A stretch of DNA of 64,000 bases. Origin: Meconema thalassinum (lineage: Eukaryota > Arthropoda > Insecta > Orthoptera > Tettigoniidae). Positions 1 through 11,179 of this stretch are shown one piece after another. Each line of letters begins with the position of its first letter. Position 1 is the first letter of the stretch. The position numbers and the translations under genes were made by a program. The notes beneath the pieces were generated by a model. The model was not told the origin of the DNA and did no database searches. It worked only from the letters and a program-made list of their open reading frames with translations. The stretch is taken from NCBI GenBank assembly GCA_946902985.2, contig OX336391.1, positions 143,781,074-143,845,073 of the forward strand, in the 5' to 3' direction.

Positions 1-2238
1 GGGTGAGATGTTGAGTACACTCCAAGGAAGGTTTCTGACTTAGTAAATCCATTTTACAATAGGTAGCGCACGCGTAGATTCAACAAATGAGCGACGATGC
101 GCGAAGCATTTCAACAAAGTCCCGTATGTGTTCATATACCATTCGTCCGATAGCGATGAAACTTGGGTGAGATGTTGTGTACACTTACGTGAAGGTTTCA
201 AAATTAGTGAATACATTTCACAGTAGATAGCGCACAAGTAGATTCAACAAATGAGCGACGACACGCAATGCGTTTCAACAAAGTCCCGTATGCATTCAAA
301 TACCATTCGTCCGATAGCTATGAAACTTGCGTAAAATGTTGTGTACACTTCAGGGAAATTTTCTGGCTTAGTACATCCACTTTACAATAGGCAGCGCACG
401 AGTAGATTCAACAAATGAGCTACGACGCGCGAAGCATTTCAACAAAGTCACGTTTGCGTTCATATACCATTCGTCCGATAGCGATGAAACTAGGCTGAGA
501 TTTTGTGTGCACTCCAGGGAAGGTTTCTAGCTTAGTAAATACCTTTAAAAATAGGTAGAGCACGAGTAGAATCAACAAATGAGCAACGGCGCGCGAAGCG
601 TTTCAACAAAGTGCCATATCATTTCATATACCATTCATCCGATAGCGATGAAACTTGGGTGAGATGTTGTGTACACTCCAGGGAAGGTTTCTGGCTTAGT
701 ACATACATTTTACAATAGGTAGCGCACCGGTAGATTCAACAAATGAGCGATGACACGCGAAGCGTTTCAACAAAGTCCCGTATAAAGTCATATACCAGTC
801 GCCTGATAGTGATAAATGTTTGGTGAATTGTTGTGTACACTCCAGGAAAGGTTTCTGGCTAAGTGAATCCATTTTACAATACGAAGCGCACGTTTATATT
901 CAACAAATGAGTGACTACGCGCGAAGCGTTTCGACAACGTCCCGTGTACGTTCACATACCATTCATCCGATTGCGATGAAACTTGGGTGAGATGTTGTGT
1001 ACACTCCAGGGAAGGTTTCTGGCTGAGTACATCCATATTACAATATGTAGCGCAAGAGTAGAATCAACAAATGAGCGACGACACGCGAAGCGTTTCAACC
1101 AAGTCCCGTATGGATTCATGTACCATTCGTCCGTAGCTATGAAACTTGGGTGAGATGTTGTGTACACGTCATGGAAAATTTCTGGCTTAGTAAATCCACT
1201 ATACAATATGCAGCGCACAAGTTGATTCAACAAATGAGGGACGACGCGCGAAGCGTTTCAACAAAGTCCCGTATAAGGTCATATACCATTTTGCCGTTAG
1301 CGGTGAAACTTGGGTGAAATATGGTGGACACTCCAAGGAAGGTTTCTGGCTTAGTAAATACATTTCACAGAAGGTAGCACACGAGTAGATTCGACAAATG
1401 AACGACGACACGCGGAGCGTTTCAATACAGTCCCCTATGTCTTCATATCCCATTAGTCCGATAGCGATGAAACTTGGGTGAGATGTTGTGGACACTTACG
1501 TGACGGTTTCTAACTTAGTAAATACATTTTACAGTAGGTAGCGCACGAGTAGATTCAACAAATGAGTGACGGAGCGCGAATCGTTTAAACAAAATCAGGT
1601 ATGCGTTCATATACTATTCATCCGATTGCGATGAAACATTGATCAGTTATTGTGTACCCGCCAGGGAAGGGGACTTAGTAAATCCATTTCACAATAAGTA
1701 GCGCAAGAGTAGATGCAACAAATGGGTGACGACGCGCGAAGCGTTTCAACAAAATCCCCTATTGCGTTCATATAACATTCTTCGATTGCGATGAAACCTT
1801 GATGAGTTATTGTGTACACGCCAGGGAAGGGCTTCGACTTCGTAATACATTTCTCAATAGGTAGCGCACGAGTAGATTCAACAAATGAGTGACAGCGCAC
1901 GAATCGTTTAAACAAAAACCCCTATACGTGCATATACCATTCATCCGATTGCGATGAATCATTGATGAGTTATTCTGTACACGCCAGGGAAGGGTTCGAC
2001 TTAGTAAATCCATTTCACAATAGGTAGCGTACGAGTAGATTCAACAAATGAGTGACAGCGATGAAACTTTTGAAAGTTGTTGTGCACGCTCCCACGAATG
2101 GTTCTAAATTAGGAAATCCATTTTACGATAGCTTAGAGGCAGTTAACATGTTGTGTATCCAAAAGCACTTCAAGAAACAGAATTTCAACGCCAACACTTT
2201 CTTTGATTGGCATTGCAACGCATGCCGGGTACAGCTTG
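1..2238 (-). repeat. Array of ~164-bp diverged tandem units (K-type element, copy 1)
   Basis: Read on the minus strand, the element begins near 2238 with an AGCTGTACCCGGCATGCG head containing a small hairpin (GGCATGC/GCAATGCC), then about 200 bp of unique leader, then roughly a dozen diverged units running off the window edge. Successive GGGTGAGATG marks at 1, 165 and 329 give a 164-bp period. Each unit holds CATCTCACCC, an AAGTTTCATCGC segment and a CGTATGGGAC-like block in reverse. The short ORFs here are frame-open stretches of the repeat and do not suggest a conserved protein. Related copies lie in plus orientation at 54.9-60.9 kb. I do not recognise the family by name. Confidence 0.85.
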
Positions 2239-4169
2239 TATAATAATATATATTTAATTTTGTGTGTGTGTGTGTGTGGGGGGGGAGAAATGCATTTACG
2301 CACATAGTGTCGGGCTCCTGAGTGGCAGACTACCGACAAAATTCACCCCCCCCCCCCCCCCGTTACTTCTGAGCACTAGCTTGGAATCGTTTATCTCATT
2401 ACTTCAGGCTAGAGTCCGTTTATCTTTGCCCATAGGGCACTCTTCCGTAGTGAATTATCTTCAAAGGCGATCCAGATCTGTCTTCATTGTTCGGAGGATA
2501 TCTCCCACAAAACTTGTTACTGTGCCCATTCAGCATGAAATATGCAAATCACAGTTTGCCAGCACTGCTCAATCAGGAGTATCGGGGTTCATGGTATGTT
2601 CTCCCACTCTGTGACTCACATACTTTGGATTAAATAGAGGATACACTTCCAAATAATAAACAAAATCAACTCCTACTATAAAACATTTAATTACTCAAAT
2701 ATATGGCGCTACAACAAATTAAACAAATAAAATACTGACCCATAATTCATACTTGTTCAGAGTGAACAAGGAATACATAATAAAACAAAGGTTAAATCAT
2801 AATGAATGGTTTCTCATAAACCAACAAACTTATATTTCTTTTCACTTCCATATAGTGTCCCTTTAAAATTCCATAAAATCAAGAGCTCAAAATGGCTCGA
2901 TATTTTTTATATACACTGTGTTATTCTTTTACAACACATCACTTCCTATTATATGAGTATCTTCTAATAATAATAAAAAAATATAATTCTTATTAAAGTA
3001 CTGTTACTCCTTTACTTAAATTTTGGGCTTTCACAATGTTCTCAGGTTACCATCCCTCTCAAGTCAACAATTCACTACCGTGATTGGGAAACATTTGCGT
3101 AGTCCCGAGCTACAGAAGACTACTTGAACACGTCAAAAATTAAGATCACTCCCGTAATCTAATTGTCTTCACTTAACTCGTGAATCACTACATTATATAA
3201 CATTACATTAGGGATTTATCATTATTTGTCTTAAAAGACCATTATCTCATAAGAAAACAACGATCTGAACTTGCAAGCGGTAATCTTCATCTAAAAGAAC
3301 CTCGGTTCGAAGACCGGGTCGTTAAAACAAACTCTAAACACTCTTGTGTATTATAACTTCAAACAGACGGCTCTCCAGACCTACCACAACACATCAATAG
3401 TAAGGGTCTGGCCTGGGCCACTTAGCGTGATTTATTGCCGGGAGCAGGAACTTCATGGTCTCACTCACAAGAGACGAGCTACCCTCAGCTTTATACAGCT
3501 GTTTCTTAAATGCAGTTCTTTGAACAGGCAAGGCTTTCATTCTATTTATTTTAACAGCATATTTAGGTTCACTAGACCCATTCTCTTAACCTTGGCATTT
3601 ATTAATTATGAAGTGTCCTCATTGGCGGGTAAGAATAATTCAATACAACAACAAATATTTAGGGGCTTCAACATAGACGAATCTGGGTACGATTCTTTCA
3701 AATGCCTCGGGAACCATATCCCATACTGGAGGACTTATAACGTTCGCGACTTAGGGCGGCCTTTGCCTTGAACCAGCGCTCATAATACAATAAATATTTC
3801 GCACCCTTTTATAATACAATACACACATGGCCTCGTGATCACATCACTATTTAGAGGACTTACCATAGCTCAATTACCAGGACCAACTGCCCCTCATAAT
3901 TAGTGTTACCGAGTCTTTAACGCATTCCTAGCGTGACAAATTACTTCAATGCGCTACATTGCGCTATTACTTTAATGCCAAGTTGCCTTCAATGAACTGA
4001 TAATTCAAAATCAACATTTGATCTACATCTCAATTCTATATTAATCCTCTCCCTTGACAATAATCGCTTTATCTTAAGAACATGTGTTCACAACATGTAT
4101 TAATTCTTTTAAAGGAGCTCATAAGCTACTACTTTTCATATAATTCATCATAATATTTCTTCAATTATA

Positions 4170-4206
<37 letters not shown>

Positions 4207-6304
4207 GCTTGCTTTCACATATTAAAATCATTTATCAAATACACTGATATTTTATTTCATACATTTCCCCCAAGGGATTTATTTATTTCATATAATTATT
4301 TTTACTTTCTCAATTTTTAATCGTTCAGATCGCGCTATTATTCTGTTATTTGTTTTTCAAAAACATCCCTATTCTTTCGTTCTCAGGTGGATTGCACGCA
4401 AATCTTCCCCAACACATAACATAATGAAATGGTTAATCACATGATATTACGGTCTTCGACCGAATTCTCCAGCGATGTTTCATTTTTGCCCACTCAATGT
4501 GTTTAAGCCATCTTCATTAATCCCATTTCACACAATGACACTTCTTGATACACATACACATTATTTACCTTAAACACTGGTAACATATTGAATACAATTT
4601 GGTATTCTTTTATCCTACACAAATAAATTCACTAAAAATTATTACACTAAAACAGATTTTACTATATTTACATTACACTGCTTTTAATCACTGAGGCTTT
4701 GATTTTTGCCTTACACACGTGATTTCTTTCTTCCCCGTTTCCAAGGGTGACACTCTTAGACGTCGGCTCCCTAATCTAGCCAGATGATGAAAGTCTCGAT
4801 CAATCTACCCCTCCCTGGAACGGTTATTTCTTCAGATCAGGTTTTCTGACTATCGGCTTCTATTTTTTACTAGCTCGAAGTCGTTTCTTTCTAGACACTA
4901 TTTAGTTTGTCTAGATAAAGTCTGTCCTGTTTACGGCCTCTCGAATACTTTATCGGTGACCTATGATTCCCTAGCATTTACTGTTATTCCTTAGTTTCGT
5001 AGCTTATTGCTTGTTACTGTTCGTTTGTCTCTTGTAGACAACGTCTTGGATTAAATTCTCAATTCTTATTTTTCTGCGCTCTAGTTCCTATCTTTTCTGT
5101 ACACTAGGCGTTACTTATTTCGTTCGACCCTGATCGGTTTCCTTAATTTTGATAGAAATGTTTGTTTCACTATCGTTGGTACTTCGAAACGTTACGATAC
5201 TTTCTGTCGTTTAACTGAACTGTTATTCGAAGACCTATCGCCTGTTCTTTAAGTTCGCAGCCTAACTTTGACTGTAATACTGAACTTTCACTATAAAGAC
5301 TGACGTTTGCTGAACTAAATCCTGTACTAGGATTTTACTAAGTCTTCACACGGCGATACTGACGATGATACTTCTCGGCCACGCCCATACGGGTTGCTCG
5401 TAGGTGATACAACGTATCACGACCTCTCGAGGTCTAGTAAGTACTGCATATACGATGTGATGTAGCGTCACGTCCTCTGGACGGACTAAACTGCATTAAC
5501 GATGTTTGATGTCTATAATGTCCTTTAGCCCTTTTTTCGGGCCCACTTTGGTATAACGACTACGTATATTTACTCGTACTGACGATCTGGACACTGTGAT
5601 GCAGCACCTCCCCACGAGGTCTGCTGTAAACTGCATGATTAGCCTGGCTCTGCCAGGGCTTTTATACAAGTCGGCGAAAAAAAGATAAAATCCTCGTCTT
5701 TTTCATAATTAACTTTTGAAGCAATAGTCGCATACTTTTGAAACTTATATCTCTGGAAAGCCCGTTTCCTAAACGTATACTGACTTCTTTGCACATGAAA
5801 ATCGATCGTACAATTCCGAGATATTAAATAAAATTTGCTCTTCAGATACGTGGGTGTTGCAGTTGGTTTTTAATCCCTACCACCTCGGGTCTCGGGGAAC
5901 TTTTAACTACGTCATGCTGCGTTTGCACTTCTTTCCTGTGCAGTTATTATAACATCTTTTCCCACACAAAAATCTCTATTCCAAAATGATTCACAATGAT
6001 GTATTTCTTTTGTTAATTATCTTCTCGCAAATGGCTTAAATCTAATTATTCCTCTTCTTGCACAACTGCGAGGATGCCATTTTATTGCTGCGTAAGATCA
6101 ATTTCCGAAACCTCTTCTCGCTTACACACAGCGGAAAGTTTTTATCGTTCTATTAATTGTCATGATCGGCTCCCTATCGATGCGTCACGCATGATATCAT
6201 TTCCTGGTGCCACCTGGACTCTTATTCTTGCACAACATTATACCATTCCTCTTGCATAAAATCTTTCTAAGTCATACTAAAGACTGTATTTTTCCTCCCT
6301 TCTT
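2239..6304. other. Unclassified AT-rich region, no supported gene
   Basis: This 4-kb stretch holds a TG run (about 2262-2278), a C run (about 2345-2362) and an ATT microsatellite (about 4171-4205). A 141-codon ORF at 3346-3771 has no domain I recognise and no sign of selection that I can judge, so I do not call it a gene. The part from about 4740 to 5660 is rich in TCG/CGA words and short palindromes and contains the hairpin cluster listed separately. It may be an old, unrecognised element. Confidence 0.5.
5404..5657. other. Cluster of short perfect hairpins in related units
   Basis: Several small inverted repeats follow each other: GTGATAC-aac-GTATCAC (5404-5420), GACCT-ctcg-AGGTC (5421-5434), GTGA/TCAC (5457-5471), GTCC-tct-GGAC (5472-5482), ACCTC-cccac-GAGGT (5606-5620) and CCTGGC-tct-GCCAGG (5643-5657). 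Three of the palindrome groups are followed at similar spacing by an ACTGCAT word (CTGCAT near 5445, 5491 and 5631), so they look like diverged copies of one unit. The stem sequence differs between units while pairing is kept. Function is unknown; a structured RNA or the end of an old element are both possible. Confidence 0.5.
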
Positions 6305-6589
6305 TTACCAATAAATAATGGATTCGGCGCTTGAACCAACAGCACTTGGGTTCATTACCAGCTTCCAATTTTCTTCATTTTGTAGCATCACCGCAACAAT
6401 ATTGTCAGGAGATATCTCCACCTCAATGTGCTCTTGAATAGACTGTCTACATTGGACCGACAGTCCACAAAAGAAGAAGGTGTGATTAGTATTATCTAGC
6501 CCATTAATACAGCAGATACAATCTGGCGAATCCACCTTCCCCATATTCTTAAGATAGGAACAGAAGTCCCCATGCCCAGTCAAGAACAC
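6305..6589 (-). pseudogene. C-terminal tail of a non-LTR retrotransposon pol (R1/I-like), fragment
   Basis: The minus strand encodes about 94 residues starting LTGHGDFCSYL. They contain a cysteine/histidine cluster (C-x-C-C, then H, then C) of the kind found after the reverse transcriptase in R1- and I-type LINEs, followed by an ENIVAVMLQNEENW-like segment typical of R1-like tails. RT and endonuclease domains are absent, so this is a short 3' remnant. An A/C-rich stretch lies at 6590-6692, upstream on the coding strand. The clade is recalled from family patterns and is not verified. Confidence 0.6.
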
Positions 6590-6692
6590 TCAAAGAACAC
6601 ACATCAAAGAACACAGAAATTCATAAAAACCAAAAAAACAAAGAATCAAAAGAAACAAAGAACAAAACACTAAAAACAGAAAACAATACACA

Positions 6693-7152
6693 AACAAGTA
6701 GTTCCGTGAAGAACTAAAGCCTATTTTCATATATCCTACTTATGGTTATTGCCTCTATCAACATACAACATTTCAGTTTGATTGCTGTAATAGATTCGTA
6801 GATATTGAGCACCGACTAAATATTGCAGATGGTTTTGTAGTTACCAGGTTTTCAAAAGTCACATAGGGTAACTTCTAGTAGTTCCCTTTATCACCGTAAA
6901 ATATTCCAGAGTGATATCGGTAATAGTTTCGGAGATATTGAATGCTGGTGAAATATTTCCCACAGTCGCCGTGTTGGATTGGTGAGACGTAACAAAATTT
7001 CAAGGGCACGGTCGGGGTCGTCCGAAATAGTGCTATGAACATACCGAGTTTCATTGAAATCGCTCCAGCCTTTTATAAGTTATTATGGTGGGGGACACAT
7101 GGACAAAAGGTGATCTCATAAGCCTATTTTTTTTCATAAATGAAAATAGGCT
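6693..7152 (+). mobile_element. Hairpin-capped element, P subfamily, short copy
   Basis: It starts AACAAGTAGTTCCGTGAAG with the 5' hairpin TAGTTC-cgtgaa-GAACTA, then the subterminal AGCCTATTTTCAT. It ends in a 3' hairpin built from AGCCTATTTT and AAAATAGGCT at 7123-7152. Inside are about one and a half GCCAT-bearing units and the CGGACAAAAGGTGATCTC-type pre-terminal segment (here only a short remnant of the CA repeat). It is 460 bp long, against about 1,500 bp for the longest copies (13,652 and 18,562), because fewer internal units are present. No coding capacity. Confidence 0.8.
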
Positions 7153-7651
7153 AAAAACTGAACTGAACTAAGCTAAGCTAACTGAACTCATTTTTTCTGA
7201 ACTCCAATGAATACAATACGACCAACTCATCGGGCCTTCTTTGTCTGTGTGTTTAGAGTATCCTCCCATTTCCGAGAACTTGTGTAGTGACAGGCAGGAA
7301 GTCGTGCGGTGGACAGGTCTGTCTCCTGCTTCAAATCGTGACCATTCGTATGTATTGCTTCGCAGAAACGACTTGTTCAGTAGTCACACACACACACAAG
7401 GTAGCTGCCCTTCGTCACTGTCTATATTGATCACATTTTATAGCATCGTGTTTGTTGTTGTTGCTGTTGATATTAAGCTTGGGACATTTTGATTGTCACG
7501 TGTATTCGGTGTGTGTTGAATTTGTCTGGTAGTAGTTACTGTGGTGACTTTTGTAAAGTCTAGGAGGGGGTAGGTGGCTTGGGATTTGAAATAAGATACA
7601 TCTGAGTATTTGCCTAGAGGTAGTGTGAATGTCGTGATATGTAAATATTTG
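7153..7651. other. Unclassified spacer
   Basis: Nothing recognisable apart from a short AACTGAACTAAGCTA-type low-complexity run near 7160-7190 and a CA run near 7385-7400. An 83-codon ORF at 7241-7492 has no recognisable domain. Confidence 0.4.
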
Positions 7652-7734
7652 TTCTCTATAAAATAGCTTTAACAACAAATTGTATATCTGCCTTAGTCAA
7701 TACATAAACGAAAATAAATTATAATTACACTTGC

Positions 7735-7787
7735 TCCTGGTACATGTTTCGGGGATTAATTGCTTTTATCCCCTTCATCAGCCAAGA
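7735..7787 (-). ncRNA. Hammerhead-like ribozyme motif, left arm of foldback 1
   Basis: This is the inverted partner of the motif at 8254-8306. On the minus strand it shows stem I (UCUUGG with CCAGGA), core CUGAUGA, stem II GGGGAU/AUCCCC, GAAA and the short CAUGUA stem III/cleavage segment. All core positions appear intact. Confidence 0.6.
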
Positions 7788-8253
7788 CAAATATTCGAAG
7801 AAAGATATAAGATAGCGTAGCACTCAAAAAATAAATGGCTATTTAACTTAATATGGTGCACCATATAAGTAGGTCACAGGAAAATGTTGTGCAAAACTAA
7901 AAACATATATGTAACAGCGAAGATATTCAGCCATCAAAACACAGAGAATCAGTGGACAGTTAATTCGTAAATCCGCTCCAAAACACTGGTCGAAGCGATT
8001 GGTTGTGTCCATATGGTGAAGTATTGTGATTTTTGCCAATTCAAGCTTCGACCAGTGTTTTGGAGCGGATTTACGAATTAACTGTCCACTGATTCTCTGT
8101 GTTTTGATGGCTGAATATCTTCGCTGTTACATATATGTTTTTAGTTTTGCTCAACATTTTCCTGTGACCTACTTATATGGTGCACCATATTAAGTTAAAT
8201 AGCCATTTATTTTTTGAGTGCTACGCTATCTTATATCTTTCTTCGAATATTTG

Positions 8254-8306
8254 TCTTGGCTGATGAAGGGGATAAAAGCAATTAATCCCCGAAACATGTA
8301 CCAGGA
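8254..8306 (+). ncRNA. Type I hammerhead-like ribozyme motif, right arm of foldback 1
   Basis: Stem I is UCUUGG (8254-8259) with CCAGGA (8301-8306), six pairs including one G-U. The core CUGAUGA spans 8260-8266. One unpaired A precedes stem II, GGGGAU/AUCCCC (8268-8273 with 8285-8290). GAAA is at 8291-8294, followed by C-AU-G as a minimal stem III and a GUA cleavage triplet ending at 8300. The extra nucleotide before stem II departs from textbook hammerheads but recurs in all copies in this window. Activity is inferred only. Confidence 0.65.
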
Positions 8307-8439
8307 GCAAGTGTAATTATAATTTATTTTCGTTTATGTATTGACTAAGGCGGATATACAATTTGTTGTTAAAGCTATTTAGTACGTCAATACGGAACCA
8401 TCATGGAAACTAGTTTTAATAATTGAATTCTCTATAAAA

Positions 8440-8749
8440 ATAAAGAAAAAAAGGTATTGGGAATGGAAGGACTCCAAGGAAGGCAATATAAGAAAACAGG
8501 AAATGGTCGGAAGAGAGAAAGAAGGCTCACAGCGAAAAGTTGAAGGAGCACTGGAGGAAGAAGAAAGAACAACAAAGGACTAAACATTGAAATTGGTTCG
8601 TGGTCCTCAGAAGACCCTAACGGAGAAAGAAAGAAAGAAGAAAAGAAGATGTGGCATCAAGAGAAAAAGCGATTGTTGTACCACTTGTCCTGTCAGCAAC
8701 AAGTGGCCGATTGCTCAGATGTTACGCCCCTTAAAACAATAGTTATCAT
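8440..8749 (+). pseudogene. Purine-rich LINE remnant upstream of the hAT insertion
   Basis: A purine-rich stretch with GGACTCCAAGGAAGGC and GTCCTCAGAAGACCCTAA words resembles the degenerate 3' part of non-LTR pol genes, which encode charged WK/RKK-rich tails. The last part (about 8660-8749) can be read toward an LKTIVI... stretch that continues across the hAT insertion into 10,407-10,512. Frames are otherwise broken. The assignment is tentative. Confidence 0.35.
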
Positions 8750-10398
8750 CAGGGCCCGGATATTTATGACCTAAAATGTTTAAAAAATGACCTATAAAAT
8801 GACTGAAAAAATCCCATAAAATGACCCGAAAACTTAAAAAAATGGCCTAAAAATTTGAATGTAACTGACATAATTTCATCACACAAAAAATAAAAACAGA
8901 CTACGTCATTGTATGTTGAAATGTATTAATAGCTACCTAATATACGAGTAATTCAATTATTATTTGACAAATACGAATTATTTGCACACAAATACTGATT
9001 ATTATTTAAGTCTAGTGTGTCTCCTGGAATGTGGATATTCCAAGAAATAAGGGTTAACAAAGTTGTGAAGATTTTTATGTCTTCGTATTCATCATCACTT
9101 CCAGTTCCGTTAATATCCAGTACCGTACGCAAATATGCATCATAAACCATTAAAAATGTGAGAATATTACTCAAAAGGTATAAAATATTCTAATTAATTC
9201 CATAAAATGACACAATAATGACGCAAGTGGCGAAGAATGATCTAAATGCTAAATAGCCTACTTAGAAAATTGACGAAACAAGTAGGTCCGTGAAGAACTA
9301 AAGCCTATTTTCATATATACTACTTATGTTAATTTCTTCTATCAACATAAAAAATGCCTGTTTGATTGCTCTTATGTATTCGTAAATATTTCGGATGGTT
9401 GCCATATTGGATTGTTATATGTACAGGCCATAGAGTTATGTATCGGTACGATTAAAGGAAAATTATTCCATTGGTTCATTATTCAAACTTTCACTTCCAT
9501 CGCATGATTACGACACAAGAAATAAAAATCCAATTTTAACATTTCGCTCAGCCCCATCTTGAAGTTATGTATACAATTGTACTAAATTAGATGCCAGTGC
9601 ATTACAATGTGTATAGACATTTACTGTTCCATATTTCACTGCGCTCACGTGGTTAAATCGCGAGAAAAGTCTATTTAAATATTTCAATTTCGGTTTGCCG
9701 CCATGTTCGTTTTATACTTTACTGGTTTTTGACACTTCATATATAAACTTGTAGTTGTGCTGTTTATCACCGTAAAAAAATCGGGGTGATATCCGTAATA
9801 GTTTCGGAGATGTGGAATGCCGCTGAAATATTTCGCACAACCGCCATCTTGGGGTTATGTAAACAATTGAACTAAATTAGATGCCAGTGCATTACAATGT
9901 GCATAAACATTTGCTGTATGTCATTGCGTTTGGATGGTAAATCGCGAGAAAAGTCTATTTAAAATTGTCAACTTCGCTTGGCCGCCATGTTGGTTTTGCA
10001 GATACTAGGTTTTAGAAAGTCTCATATGTTAACTTCTAGTAGTACCCTTTATCACCGTACACAATTTCAGGGTGATATCAGTATGAGTTTCGGAGATATA
10101 GAATACCGGTGAAATATTTCGCACAGCCGCCATGTTGAATTGGTGAGACGTAGTAAACTTTGAAGGGCACGGTCGGGGTCGGCCTTACCTTCCACTGCTG
10201 ACCAAGGAAAGGAGCGGAACCATTGATAATGCCGGATGCAGTTTCCGGTGAAAAAAAAAACACACAAAATAATAATAGCTAAAAATGACTTAATATGCAT
10301 TTTTGTAATATGGGGGCCATAAAGAGGATTTGTATGTATTTAGTAATGTCTGTAGTGAGCAATTTAAAAGATGACTTGTCATCAAAATCCGGGCACTG
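8750..10398. mobile_element. hAT-like element with 8-bp target duplication
   Basis: Terminal inverted repeats CAGGGCCCGGAT (from 8750) and ATCCGGGCACTG (to 10398) are flanked by GTTATCAT (8742-8749) and ATTATCAT (10399-10406), an 8-bp duplication with one mismatch. That duplication length is the hAT hallmark. The ends match the copies at 16,169 and 23,893, the last of which carries a transposase fragment. The interior is A-rich with repeated AAAATGACC-type words. It is interrupted by a hairpin-capped element at 9277-10184. Non-coding here. Confidence 0.75.
9277..10184 (+). mobile_element. Hairpin-capped element, P subfamily, 3'-truncated
   Basis: It starts AACAAGTAGGTCCGTGAAG; the 5' hairpin is weakened by a GTTC to GGTC change. 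The subterminal AGCCTATTTTCATATA follows, then GCCGCCAT-bearing internal units. Similarity ends near 10184 inside the AAGGGCACGGTCGGGGTC segment, so the CA repeat and 3' hairpin are missing. It lies inside the hAT-like element and is therefore younger than that insertion. Confidence 0.7.
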
Positions 10399-10512
10399 AT
10401 TATCATCTACAACATCTCAGCAACAGGCATTGCACCAACATCTCTGAAGAGAGACCTGCAAGCATTGGAACAATCACAGTGTGATAGGATGATGCAGGCC
10501 AAATTGATTTAG
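10399..10512 (+). pseudogene. LINE pol remnant downstream of the hAT insertion
   Basis: The plus strand reads YNISATGIAPTSLKRDL and onward in one frame to a stop near 10512. This resembles the ISATG-xxPxxL segment near the C-terminus of RTE-type LINE polyproteins. The frame continues from 8749 if the hAT element and one target duplication copy are ignored, so the hAT-like element appears to have landed in this LINE. Confidence 0.4.
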
Positions 10513-11179
10513 AAAATTGGATATATTTTCGTCATTTGCAATAAGATCTGGGTATCAAATTAAATGGCTGCAATTCGCCCGAGGGACGTATTATATGAAT
10601 GTTGAGAGGTGGGACAGGAAGATATTGGCAAAATGTATAAAGTAGACGGATGACGTATAAGAATGGCTCGACTCTTTTTTGCTTTGCTATTCGATCCGTT
10701 GAAAGGAAATTGAAAATTGTTTGCAATACTTTGCATAGCTTTCAGAACCATTGGAAGGAAATTGGCCCCAGCAATAGCTCTGAAAGGCGTGTGGTTTGTT
10801 TTTATCGCAAAGCTGTTTACTACGCAGATGTGTTTGCCCTGCGCCCGGATTCACGCAGTTATCACTTTAGAGCATCGTTAACAGGCTTTCTGCTGAAGTT
10901 GCTTTCACTCTCCTGCTCTATTATGGGGCTAATTTCGTGCGAAATACCCTGCTCTTAAAAGAGATCAACGGCCATTTAAGAGAGCGTTGACTAGAAAAAG
11001 TTGTAATTCGCAATTTTCATTGCTTATTAAATATCACTTAGAACTTCCCCGTTTCATAAAAATGCGTAGTATGTACAGCAAGCATGAACAAACATGGGAC
11101 AGGCAAGCCAAAAGTGCTCACTGCCACTGCCTACTCTGCTACATTGCTGGAGAATATGTGTGGTATAAATCTAAATGGC
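10513..11179. other. Unclassified spacer
   Basis: ORFs of 102 and 76 codons (10650-10958, 10987-11217) show no domain I recognise, and no repeat terminus is visible. Confidence 0.35.

Larger units (their letters stand above)
7652..8439 (+). mobile_element. Foldback element 1 with paired hammerhead-like motifs
   Basis: Two ~336-bp arms (7661-7996 and 8045-8380) are near-perfect inverted copies around a 48-bp loop. A 12-bp direct repeat TTCTCTATAAAA flanks the unit (7652-7663 and 8428-8439). The right copy lies beyond a 47-nt tail that is absent from the left arm and contains TCAATACGG (8387-8395). Each arm carries a hammerhead-like motif, listed separately. There is no ORF of note, so the element is non-autonomous. 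The layout resembles foldback element 3 at 30.5-37.1 kb. I infer a Penelope-like or retrozyme-like origin, because ribozymes of this kind are known in those elements. Confidence 0.75.

Noticed and set aside
40..2013. Series of similar small proteins on the minus strand
   Set aside because: They are successive frames of the 164-bp repeat with stops in every copy. The similarity is due to the repeat and not to coding.
1..2238. CRISPR array
   Set aside because: The units are long, diverged throughout and lack constant short repeats with unique spacers; the DNA is eukaryotic.
3346..3771. 141-codon ORF as a gene
   Set aside because: No domain, no start context and no neighbouring coding signal that I recognise; the length is not surprising in 64 kb.
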